64,000 bases of DNA, from assembly GCF_900176335.1 (NCBI RefSeq), contig NZ_FWXW01000012.1, forward strand, positions 1 through 64,000. The letters run 5' to 3'. Both the position numbers and the translations under genes were made by a program. Position 1 is the first letter of the stretch. Each line of letters begins with the position of its first letter. Positions 17,897-25,188 of the stretch are shown piece after piece. The DNA is from Papillibacter cinnamivorans DSM 12816. GTDB lineage: Bacteria > Bacillota > Clostridia > Oscillospirales > Oscillospiraceae. The notes beneath the pieces are model-generated. The model saw only the letters and a program-made list of their open reading frames with translations. It was not told the DNA's origin and did no database searches.

Positions 17897-18194
17897 AAAA
17901 ACCTCCATTCGCTCCGCGTACAGATGCATCCGGAAACCTCACAGGACGCGGGAGGTTAACGGCAAATGCCGCGGTTGCCGCTCCCTCGTGAGCGGTACGC
18001 CTTTCGTAAATATTGGTTCGTTCGCTTTTACGTGGCCGCCTCCGTCGGAACCCTCTGAGAGGCGCGGCTGCGGGATCGGTTGTCGCTCCTTCAGCCGTGA
18101 AGTCCCGATACAGCGGCCGGCGGCCGGATTTGCTCAATCCCCGTTGTGCGCGTTTCAGGCTAAGCCGGCGTGGCGCTCTGTTTGGCCGCTTTGC
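17897..18194. other. Gene-free interval between degV and the radical SAM gene
   Basis: Nearly 300 GC-rich bases. I see no gene and no clear terminator for the radical SAM gene; the degV promoter must lie here but shows no good match. Confidence 0.4.
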
Positions 18195-19619
18195 TCATTT
18201 TCCGCAGGCTGTGCATCCCTTGCAGGCGGCGACTGCTTCCGCCGGCTCCTCCGTTTTCGTCAAAGGCTTATCCGGATGCTTCTCAACCCAAAGCTTGTCG
18301 GCGACGGGAGCCCAGTGTTTCGCGGCTTCCGTGCATTTTCCGCACAGGACGTGCACATCCTCGGGAGAGACCGCGTCCGTGGATTTGGCGCCGGACCGGT
18401 CGACTATGCCGGCAAGCGCTTCCGGGTTATCCAGCAACGGACAGGGACGATAGAGATTCTTATTGAATGGCTGACCTGCCCTGTATTGCATGAACAACGG
18501 AGATTTGTAGGCTTCCAGCAAAGTCTTGTTGTATACGCTGGAATCGGAATAGTGAATGAATGCGCACGGCTCAATGTCTCCGTTTGCGTTGATATGCAGG
18601 TAGTACCGGCCGCCGGCGATGCATCCGTCGATATAGTCGCCGTCGTTCCAGAAATCGATGGTAAAGATAGGCTTGGTCTGTCTGAATTCCCGTACCTTGT
18701 AATACATGAATTCCCGCTGCTCGGGAGTGACCATGAGGTCAGGCACCGCATCCTTGCCGACGGGCATATAGGTGAAGAACCAGGCAAACAGGGCTCCTTT
18801 GGCAATCATGTCGTCCCAGAATTCTTCGCTTCCGATAACATCCGTATTGTTCCGGGTGTAGCAGACGGAGATACCGAAGGGGAGCTTCTTTTCCTTCAGG
18901 ATATCCATAGCCCGGATGACGGCCTTATAGGTTCCGGCCCCTCTGCGGGAGTCGGTGGCTTCTTCATAGCCCTCGATGCTGATGGCCGGTACAAAGTTCT
19001 TGACCCGAAGCATCTCGTTGGCAAAGGCTTCGTCGATCAGAGTACCATTGGTGAAAGACAGGAACATGCAGTCGTTATGCTTTTCGCACAGCCGGATGAT
19101 ATCTTTCTTCCGGACCAGAGGTTCGCCTCCGGAGAAGATGTACATAAAAGTGCCCAGCTGCTTGCCCTGCTCGATGATATTGTCCAGTGTCTCGAAACTC
19201 ATGGACAGCTTGTTGCCGTATTCCGCCGCCCAGCAGCCGATGCACTTGAGGTTGCAGGCGGAAGTCGGATCCATAAGAATGGCCCAGGGAGAGTTGCACC
19301 CGTGCTCTTCGCGGACTTTTTTCTGCCGGCCTCCGCCGATGGCGGTGGCGTTGAGCATGAAGTTCTCAAAGAATTTTCTCCGCACGCCTCCGTCGATTTC
19401 GGTCCAAACTTTTTTGATGAGCTTATACATGTTGTTGTTTGGATCGCTGATGACCTCGCGGAATGCGTCGCGCTGGACTTTGACATTGTCTTCTCTGTCA
19501 AAGCGGTCCACCCAGTTCAGAACCTTCGGAATATTAGCATCCGGATCCTTGTCAAGATAAGACAGCACCAGTTTAAAACCGGCGGACTCCAGCCTTTCTT
19601 TAATCGTTAAATTTGCCAT
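18195..19619 (-). CDS. Radical SAM protein with SPASM-like C-terminus
   Basis: 474-aa radical S-adenosylmethionine enzyme. The CX3CX2C cluster motif is C122, C126, C129 (ACNLKCIGCW), followed by the SAM-binding FSGGEPL. The later segment INANGDIEPCAFIHYS and two C-terminal cysteine clusters (LCGKCTE and CKGCTACGK at the very end) suggest auxiliary Fe-S clusters, as in SPASM/Twitch enzymes. An N-terminal helical domain of about 110 residues precedes the barrel. Substrate unknown. GGAGG precedes the ATG at 19619. It is transcribed divergently from a homologue that lacks the cysteines, with paired operators between them. Confidence 0.88.
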   Translation of the reverse strand: MANLTIKERLESAGFKLVLSYLDKDPDANIPKVLNWVDRFDREDNVKVQRDAFREVISDPNNNMYKLIKKVWTEIDGGVRRKFFENFMLNATAIGGGRQKKVREEHGCNSPWAILMDPTSACNLKCIGCWAAEYGNKLSMSFETLDNIIEQGKQLGTFMYIFSGGEPLVRKKDIIRLCEKHNDCMFLSFTNGTLIDEAFANEMLRVKNFVPAISIEGYEEATDSRRGAGTYKAVIRAMDILKEKKLPFGISVCYTRNNTDVIGSEEFWDDMIAKGALFAWFFTYMPVGKDAVPDLMVTPEQREFMYYKVREFRQTKPIFTIDFWNDGDYIDGCIAGGRYYLHINANGDIEPCAFIHYSDSSVYNKTLLEAYKSPLFMQYRAGQPFNKNLYRPCPLLDNPEALAGIVDRSGAKSTDAVSPEDVHVLCGKCTEAAKHWAPVADKLWVEKHPDKPLTKTEEPAEAVAACKGCTACGK

Positions 19620-19694
19620 GTCCATCCCTCCAAAACAATTGTGCGCTGCAATGGTAATAAAATTCCATGAATGATTAGTAATTATCCTTTCTAA

Positions 19695-19829
19695 ACTATA
19701 CCATTGAATCTCCAAAACGTATCTAGACAATTTTTCGGGATTGTCTAAATGAGCCCCGGATTGAGAGGTTTGCTTTTAGACAATATAGCGAAATTGTCTG
19801 TATTTTATTCCAGGGAAAAGAGGTATACT
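19695..19829. promoter_or_regulatory. Divergent regulatory region with two matched operators
   Basis: Two dyads, TAGACAAT-N8-ATTGTCTA at 19724-19747 (perfect) and TAGACAAT-N8-ATTGTCTG at 19777-19800 (one mismatch), have centres 53 bp apart, about five helical turns. A minus-strand -10 (TATAGT, 19695-19700) and a plus-strand -10 (TATACT, 19824-19829) each lie 35.5 bp from the centre of the nearer dyad. Each dyad abuts the expected -35 position, and neither -35 resembles consensus. The geometry favours activation by a dimer at each site, though repression is possible. The TetR-type protein encoded at 21026-21601 is the obvious candidate. Confidence 0.75.
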
Positions 19830-19874
19830 ATTTATTATTGAATTAGAATGTTTATTTGGTGGGAGCGGTGTGGT

Positions 19875-20951
19875 ATGGATTCTCACTATAAAATGATGCG
19901 GGCAACTGTCGGCGTGGCTATCACAAGGGCAGTAAGTGATATTGAAACGGACACGAAGCGGGCGGTGAGAAACCTGGTGGATTTGGGGACGCAGTTTGCC
20001 AGCGGGGAAAATCAGAAGAAATTCTTTGTACTGGCCAACGATGTTCTCGCCAACCCCCAGAATCCTTACAACAAAATGGTTTTGGAACTGACCCGGAATG
20101 TGGATAAAAAGATTATCAAGACGGTGGGAACCAACCTGGGGTTCAGCAGCCTCATCTACGGAGTCAAACAAATCCGGGAGGAGCTAAAACAGAACGAGTG
20201 CAACATCCCTTGGCTGATTATTTTTCAGATAAAACCGGGAGACCCGGATGCCCTGATCACCGGCGAGATCGAAAGCCTTATCGAACAGGGCAGGAAGCTG
20301 GGAATCTTCAGTTACGTTTTTACACTGTCTGGCAAGGAAAAGACGCAGGCGGATACGGCCCTGCTGTTGGCGGAGAAATATTACGATTGCTTTTTCCTTC
20401 TCACCGTCCGGCCCGAAATTGTGGACGAGCACTTTGCCAAGCGCGTGAGAGAAGTGGAGAATGTAGCCGTTTCCGTAAGAACAAAAGTCAATCCTCAAAT
20501 TGGAACGCCGTCCCGCGAATGCCAGGAGGCGTTTTCTACACTTCACTCCCAGCGATGCATGTTTGGCTTCCATACGCTCTATTCCCGGGAGAATGTGGAG
20601 ATGGCAACCAGCGTTTCTTGGCTGGAGCAGATGATTGCCTGCCATTGCCTCTTCGGCGGGTATGTTCTAAAAAATGAGGAAGACGAAGAGCTCGCCGAAT
20701 CGGTGCACAAATTCTGCTGCGAAATCCGCGGAGGCAACGGGAAAACCATTCTGGCCTTTGAATGGGAGCAGGATACGAAATTTATCAGCGGTCTGATCGC
20801 TCCCAGGACGGGAATCCTGAGGCTTGATTCCTTGGGGAAGATCCTTTGGAAGGAAAAGGACATGGGCTCCGCCCGTGGGAAAACGTTGAAAGAGATCCTT
20901 CATGCCCTGACCCCGCCGGGTTTTTCGGATCCTGAGACGGCCGGAGCGTGA
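19875..20951 (+). CDS. Cysteine-less radical SAM homologue (probable pseudoenzyme)
   Basis: 358-aa protein alignable by eye with the divergent radical SAM enzyme over most of its length. QIREELKQNECNIPWLII matches its KVREEHGCNSPWAILM, IESLIEQGRKLGIFSYVF matches LDNIIEQGKQLGTFMYIF, and LLAEKYYDCFFLLT matches RLCEKHNDCMFLSF. The loop that should hold CX3CX2C is deleted by about 11 residues, and the GGEP motif is lost (SGKEK). The C-terminal auxiliary cysteines are absent too. It cannot bind the catalytic cluster and is best seen as a partner, scaffold or substrate-handling subunit. The frame is intact, so it is not a decaying pseudogene. The ATG at 19875 follows GGGAG. Confidence 0.8.
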   Translation: MDSHYKMMRATVGVAITRAVSDIETDTKRAVRNLVDLGTQFASGENQKKFFVLANDVLANPQNPYNKMVLELTRNVDKKIIKTVGTNLGFSSLIYGVKQIREELKQNECNIPWLIIFQIKPGDPDALITGEIESLIEQGRKLGIFSYVFTLSGKEKTQADTALLLAEKYYDCFFLLTVRPEIVDEHFAKRVREVENVAVSVRTKVNPQIGTPSRECQEAFSTLHSQRCMFGFHTLYSRENVEMATSVSWLEQMIACHCLFGGYVLKNEEDEELAESVHKFCCEIRGGNGKTILAFEWEQDTKFISGLIAPRTGILRLDSLGKILWKEKDMGSARGKTLKEILHALTPPGFSDPETAGA

Positions 20952-20972
20952 TTCCGGGATAAAACAATAGAC

Positions 20973-21013
20973 AGACCGCTTGTGGGAGAATTCTCCCGGC
21001 AAGCGGTCTTTTA
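20973..21013. terminator. Bidirectional terminator
   Basis: Stem AGACCGCTTG/CAAGCGGTCT enclosing a second GGGAGAATTCTCCC hairpin, followed by TTTTAAAT; it separates the convergent radical SAM homologue and tetR genes. Confidence 0.75.
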
Positions 21014-21025
21014 AATAAATGGAAA

Positions 21026-21601
21026 TCATTTTGCGGGAGGAGACTCAAAGGGATGGATAATCTGCTGCAGCATGGTGCCGTCCAGCAATTTTAAGAACCT
21101 GTCGATGTAGTCCACCGGATTCTCCTTCATACCCCGCTCGGCCCAGTAGGAGATAACTCCCACGAAAGCGACGGAATAAAAGACGCTGATGAACTCCCTG
21201 TCCGCCTTGGAAAGCGGAGCGTTGCCCCGCAGTTCGTTAATCATGGATAAAAACAGCTCGCGGGAAAAATCCTGAAGGTATTCGGAAAAGGAGTTCTGCC
21301 CGGTGGCGCTCAGCGCGTTCATATAAAATTCCTTGTTTTCCCGCATGTGACAGCAGAGATCGCAAAATCCCTCCACCCAGTGATCCCTTGTGGAAAAACG
21401 CTTGATTCGATCCACGGCTTCCGTGTAGAAAATCCAGTTGACGAGATCGTACTTGTCCTTGAAATGATAATAAAACGTTTGCCGGTTCAGTCCGCAGTGT
21501 GCTACAATATCTCCTACGGAAATTTTGGCAATAGGAGTACGCTTCATCAGCTCTTTGATGGAGTTGGCCAGCGTATATTTGGTTAGATTGGACTCCGACA
21601 T
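21026..21601 (-). CDS. TetR-family regulator, DhaS-like
   Basis: 191-aa regulator. The N-terminal TetR helix-turn-helix is ISVGDIVAHCGLNRQTFYYHF, followed by KDKYDLVNWIF, a pattern typical of the DhaS-like branch with the TetR_C_8 type of ligand domain. Some members of this branch are activators of dihydroxyacetone kinase genes rather than repressors, but no dha genes are present here, so the ligand is unknown. GGAGGG is 5 bases before the ATG at 21601. It has its own promoter and is convergent with the radical SAM homologue. Its likely targets are the two 24-bp dyads near 19.75 kb; no copy of that dyad occurs at its own promoter. Confidence 0.85.
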   Translation of the reverse strand: MSESNLTKYTLANSIKELMKRTPIAKISVGDIVAHCGLNRQTFYYHFKDKYDLVNWIFYTEAVDRIKRFSTRDHWVEGFCDLCCHMRENKEFYMNALSATGQNSFSEYLQDFSRELFLSMINELRGNAPLSKADREFISVFYSVAFVGVISYWAERGMKENPVDYIDRFLKLLDGTMLQQIIHPFESPPAK

Positions 21602-21655
21602 TGAATCCCTCCGGAAAGCCGATATCCCCCTGAGGATCAACACTGCGATTTAAAT

Positions 21656-21684
21656 ACTATATCATAAAAGCGCAAAAATGTAAA
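21656..21684 (-). promoter_or_regulatory. Promoter of the TetR-type regulator
   Basis: TTTACA (21679-21684), 17-base spacer, TATAGT (21656-21661) on the minus strand. Confidence 0.65.
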
Positions 21685-21753
21685 CCTCCCAGCAGGCCGA
21701 AGAACTCCGGGGTGAAGCCAACAGAACGGCCCGGGCGGACAGGAAAGGATAAA

Positions 21754-22443
21754 ATGCCGATGTTTGAAGGATTTCGGAAAGAGACCCTGGATTTTCTCTG
21801 GGGCATCCGGTTCAACAACAACCGGGAATGGTTTGAGGAAAACAAAAAACAATATCAGGAAGATTTATATATTCCCATGCGGGCCCTGGCTTTTTCCGTA
21901 TGGGAGGATATAACCCGAAAGCAGGAAGGGCTGCAGCTGAACTGTCATGTTTCCCGCATTTACAGGGACGCCCGCAGAACCCATGGAAAGGGACCGTATA
22001 AGGACAGACTCTGGTTCAGCCTGCGAAGAGATCGGGAGGATTGGACAGATACGCCTGTTTTTTATTTCGAGCTCAGTCCCGAGGGGTATTGCTACGGACT
22101 GGGGTACTATGCTCCCCGCCCGGCGACCCTGGAGAAATTCCGGGCCAGCATCGACGCCGATCCCGCGGGATTTGAGCGGCTCGCCCAGGACTTGCAGCGG
22201 CAGAAGATCTTCGTACCGGACGGGGAGGAGTATAAGAAGAAAAAGGGAGAAAAAACCGGAGTTCTGGCGCTGTGGTATAACCGTAAAAACCCCGGCATGA
22301 CGGCCTGGCGCGAGCTGGGGGACGAGCTCTATTCCCCGGATTTTGCCGGGAAGCTTGCCGGCGAGCTCTCTTTGCTGATACCTCTGTATCTTTACCTTAA
22401 AGAACTGGATGGAGGGGACATGCCCCCGGAGGAACAGATATAA
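21754..22443 (+). CDS. DUF2461 domain-containing protein
   Basis: 229-aa cytoplasmic protein of the DUF2461 family: opening FEGFRKETLDFLWGIRFNNNREWFEENK, then RIYRDARRTHGKGPYKDRLWF and ELSPEGYCYGLGYYAP. The family is widespread but its biochemical role is unknown. AGGAAAGGA is 4 bases before the ATG at 21754; the longer frame upstream overlaps the tetR promoter. It is divergent from tetR. Confidence 0.88.
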   Translation: MPMFEGFRKETLDFLWGIRFNNNREWFEENKKQYQEDLYIPMRALAFSVWEDITRKQEGLQLNCHVSRIYRDARRTHGKGPYKDRLWFSLRRDREDWTDTPVFYFELSPEGYCYGLGYYAPRPATLEKFRASIDADPAGFERLAQDLQRQKIFVPDGEEYKKKKGEKTGVLALWYNRKNPGMTAWRELGDELYSPDFAGKLAGELSLLIPLYLYLKELDGGDMPPEEQI

Positions 22444-22516
22444 AATGCATATTCGGATGCATATGCATTTCTCGCTCTTGCGGTGCGCAGGGACGGAAAA
22501 TTAGTTGGCAAAACAG

Positions 22517-22546
22517 TTGCTTTTATCCGGGAAGATCGGGTATAAT
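22517..22546 (+). promoter_or_regulatory. Promoter upstream of the amino-acid transporter operon
   Basis: TTGCTT (22517-22522), 18-base spacer, TATAAT (22541-22546). It would give a leader of about 165 bases before the binding-protein gene. Confidence 0.55.
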
Positions 22547-22552
22547 GATTGC

Positions 22553-22718
22553 GATTGAATTGGGCGGATTTTTATTCGCTTGGATGCCCTCGGGTTCACT
22601 TCCACGGGAGGTGGAGCCTGTAATACTTCCCGCCGCCGGCGGAAGACCAAATCGGCACCGGGCAGTCCGGACGGTTCATCAGGGACGGAAATCTCAAAAC
22701 AAGAAGGAGATAGTGAGG
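22553..22718 (+). promoter_or_regulatory. Structured 5' leader of the transporter operon (unidentified)
   Basis: Leader able to form a closing helix (ATGCCC near 22585 with GGGCAGT near 22660) around two hairpins. One is TTCCAC/GTGGAG with outer CGGG/CCTG; the other is CCGCC/GGCGG extended by CTT/AAG. There is no T-run, so it would act on translation or be a processed small RNA. It matches none of the riboswitch consensus sequences I can recall (T-box, lysine, SAM, glycine, THF). Identity unknown. Confidence 0.35.
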
Positions 22719-23552
22719 ATGAAAAAAGCAAATAAAATTTCGGCGCTTTTACTGGCGGGAATTCTGAGCCTGGGTCTGCTCGCTTCCTGCTCTTCCGGAA
22801 GCGGGTCGGCCACTGCCACACCCACCGCAGCGCCCACCGAGAAGCCCGTGACGATTGCTTCCGCAGCGGACCTGCAGGGTAAGAAGATCGCCGTACAGGA
22901 AGGGACCACGGGCGACATTCTTGCCACAGGAATCGAGGGAGCCCAGATCACCCGCTTTAAGAAGGCCACCGACTGCGCCCTGGAGCTCATCAACGGCCGC
23001 GTGGACTGTGTCATTATTGACGAAATGCCCGCTAAAAAACTGGTGGAAGCCAACAGCGACAAGCTCCAGCTCCTGGATTTCCCGGCCAGCGAGGAAATCG
23101 AAGCCTATGCCATCGCCATAGCCAAGGACAATACCGAGCTGCTGGACAAATTCAACGCCGCGCTTGCGACCATCAAGGAAAACGGCACATATGATCTGCT
23201 CTTCTCCGAGTACATTTCCGGCGAAGATGTGGAGCTTCCCGCCATCCCCGATTACGAGTCCTCCGGCAAGCTCATAATGGGAACCAACGCCGCTTTCGAG
23301 CCCTTCGAGTACAGGGACGACTCCAATGAAGTCGTGGGCTTTGACGTGGATCTTGCCAAATACATCTGCGCCGAGCTCGGCGTGACCCTGGAGATCTCCG
23401 ACATGGATTTCGACGCTCTGATCCCCGCCCTTGAAACCGGCAAGATTGACTTTATCGCTGCCGGCATGACCGCTACCGACGAACGCCGCCAGAACGTCGA
23501 CTTTACCGACGACTACTACGAGTCCACCCAGGCGATCATCGTGCAGAAGTAA
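22719..23552 (+). CDS. Amino-acid ABC transporter binding lipoprotein, lobes in permuted order
   Basis: 277-aa solute-binding lipoprotein of the polar amino-acid family, with lipobox LLASC (Cys24). In normal members the first half contains GTNAAFxPFEY..GFDxDL..AGMTxTxER..VxFTDxYY and the second half DLxGKKIxVQxGTTGD..NGTYDxL. Here the second-half sequence comes first (about residues 48-167), then a linker (168-183), then the normally N-terminal half (184-277), ending at the hinge sequence QAIIVQK. This is a circular permutation with the natural ends joined and a new start at the inter-lobe crossover. It delivers a polar amino acid to the adjacent permease; the substrate is unknown. AAGGAG precedes the ATG. 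Confidence 0.88.
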   Translation: MKKANKISALLLAGILSLGLLASCSSGSGSATATPTAAPTEKPVTIASAADLQGKKIAVQEGTTGDILATGIEGAQITRFKKATDCALELINGRVDCVIIDEMPAKKLVEANSDKLQLLDFPASEEIEAYAIAIAKDNTELLDKFNAALATIKENGTYDLLFSEYISGEDVELPAIPDYESSGKLIMGTNAAFEPFEYRDDSNEVVGFDVDLAKYICAELGVTLEISDMDFDALIPALETGKIDFIAAGMTATDERRQNVDFTDDYYESTQAIIVQK

Positions 23553-23580
23553 TTCCAGAACGGAAAAAACCAGTTCCGGC

Positions 23581-23614
23581 CGGTACCTGCGCATTGTAGC
23601 GCGCGCAGGTACCG
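23581..23614 (+). repeat. Intercistronic hairpin between binding protein and permease genes
   Basis: 12-bp stem CGGTACCTGCGC/GCGCAGGTACCG without a T-run. Such hairpins commonly protect the mRNA 3' end of the binding-protein gene, allowing its excess over the membrane parts. Confidence 0.6.
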
Positions 23615-23693
23615 AGCCGTTGTTTATGCCGGCAAAAAACAAGAAAGCGGCTGAACGGACAAAGCCGTTGGGCTGCCGGAAAGAGGGGATGGA

Positions 23694-24401
23694 ATGGGAA
23701 TCGGGTCGATATACGCGGTCTGCGCGCTGACTTTTGCGGAAAAACTGTATCAGGGCCTGATTTATGCCGACCGGTGGAAGCTCTATCTGGAGGGGCTTGG
23801 ATATTCCCTGCAGATCACCCTCGGAGCCATCGTGCTGGGGACAGTTTTAGGCATTGTGTTCTGCCTTTTGAAAATATCCACCAGCCGGATCCTTCGCTTT
23901 ATCGCCAACGTATACATAGACGTGGTGCGTGGCACCCCGGTGGTGGTGCAGCTCCTGCTGGTTTACTTCGTCATTCTGAGTTCTCCCGACACCAGCAAGC
24001 TGGTGGCGTCCGTACTGGCCTTCGGGATCAACAGCGGCGCCTATGTGGCGGAGATCATCCGCGCGGGGATCAACTCGGTGGACCCGGGCCAGATGGAAGC
24101 CGGGCGCTCTCTGGGCCTCAGCAGGAGCCAGGCCATGCGCTTCATCATTCTTCCCCAGGCGATTAAGAACTCTCTTCCCACCTATGCCAGCGAGTTTATC
24201 GTACTCATCAAGGAGACGGCGGTGGCGGGTTATATCGGGATGCAGGATTTGACCAAGATGTCCAGCACCATCATCAGCCGGACTTATGAGTCGTCCGTTC
24301 CCCTGATAACGGTCGCGCTTATCTACCTGGCTATCACTCTTGGGCTTTCCAAGCTTTTTGCCCATTTGGAAAGGAGGATGAATGTCGGTGATCGACGTTA
24401 A
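23694..24401 (+). CDS. Amino-acid ABC transporter permease
   Basis: 235-aa inner-membrane permease of the HisM/GlnP family. It has about five transmembrane helices, the N-terminal [19 protein letters not shown] segment, [15 protein letters not shown] and the EAA-loop region [22 protein letters not shown] that docks the ATPase. A single permease gene implies a homodimer. GAGGGG precedes the ATG. The stop overlaps the ATPase gene by 20 bases. Confidence 0.93.
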   Translation: MGIGSIYAVCALTFAEKLYQGLIYADRWKLYLEGLGYSLQITLGAIVLGTVLGIVFCLLKISTSRILRFIANVYIDVVRGTPVVVQLLLVYFVILSSPDTSKLVASVLAFGINSGAYVAEIIRAGINSVDPGQMEAGRSLGLSRSQAMRFIILPQAIKNSLPTYASEFIVLIKETAVAGYIGMQDLTKMSSTIISRTYESSVPLITVALIYLAITLGLSKLFAHLERRMNVGDRR

Positions 24402-25110
24402 GAACCTCTCCAAGAGTTTCGGCAGCCTCCGGGTGTTGAACGATATTACCGAACATATCGACAAGGGGGAAAAGGTCGTCATCATCGGACCCTCCGGCTC
24501 CGGAAAATCCACCTTTCTTCGCTGCCTGAATTTTTTGGAGGTGCCTACAGCCGGCGAAGTCATAATCGACGGGGTTTCCCTCACTGACAGAAAAACGGAC
24601 ATCGACAAGGTGCGCCGCCAGTTGGGTATGGTATTTCAGCACTTTAACCTGTTTCCTCACCTGTCCATTCTGGGAAATCTTACTTTGGCCCCCGTGAAGC
24701 TGGGAATCATGAGCGAGCAGGAAGCTAAAGAGGAAGCCATGCGGCTTTTAAAGCGGGTGGGTCTGGAGGAAAAGGCCAAAGCTTACCCCAATCAGCTCTC
24801 CGGCGGGCAGAAGCAGAGGATTGCCATCGTCCGGGCTCTGGCCATGAAGCCTAAGGTGATGCTCTTTGACGAGCCCACCAGCGCCCTGGACCCCGAAATG
24901 GTGGGCGAGGTGCTGCAGGTAATGAAGGAATTGGCCCAGGAGGGGATGACCATGGTGGTGGTGACCCATGAGATGGGGTTTGCCAGGGAGGTTGCCACCC
25001 GCGTCTGGTTTATGGACGAGGGCGCCATCCTGGAGCAGGCGCCGCCGGGGGAATTTTTCGACCATCCAAAAAATCAGAGGACAAAGGACTTTCTCAGCAA
25101 GGTCCTGTAA
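24382..25110 (+). CDS. Amino-acid ABC transporter ATP-binding protein
   Basis: 242-aa ABC ATPase of the GlnQ/HisP group: Walker [11 protein letters not shown]-loop [12 protein letters not shown], signature LSGGQKQR, Walker B VMLFDEP and switch histidine VVTHEMG. It energises the preceding permease and permuted binding protein. AAGGAGG precedes the ATG inside the permease 3' end. It is the last gene before a strong terminator. Confidence 0.95.
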   Translation: MSVIDVKNLSKSFGSLRVLNDITEHIDKGEKVVIIGPSGSGKSTFLRCLNFLEVPTAGEVIIDGVSLTDRKTDIDKVRRQLGMVFQHFNLFPHLSILGNLTLAPVKLGIMSEQEAKEEAMRLLKRVGLEEKAKAYPNQLSGGQKQRIAIVRALAMKPKVMLFDEPTSALDPEMVGEVLQVMKELAQEGMTMVVVTHEMGFAREVATRVWFMDEGAILEQAPPGEFFDHPKNQRTKDFLSKVL

Positions 25111-25120
25111 AACGGAAATC

Positions 25121-25165
25121 AAGGGGCTGTTCCGATGCTTTAGGCATCGAAACAGCCCCTTTTGC
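25121..25165. terminator. Bidirectional terminator between transporter operon and rnr
   Basis: Long stem AAGGGGCTGTT-CGATGC with its complement, loop TTTA, followed by TTTTGC on the plus strand and A/T-rich sequence on the minus side. Confidence 0.75.
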
Positions 25166-25188
25166 GAAAGCAAAGAAATAAAACCGTT

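Noticed and set aside
17838-19610. 590-codon plus-strand frame across the radical SAM gene
   Set aside because: Opposite strand of a gene with clear CX3CX2C and GGEP motifs; translation is unlike any family.
22553-22718. Leader considered as 6S RNA, T-box or lysine/SAM/THF riboswitch
   Set aside because: Multi-branched shape and lack of terminator argue against 6S RNA; none of the conserved riboswitch cores or the T-box AGGGTGG sequence is present.
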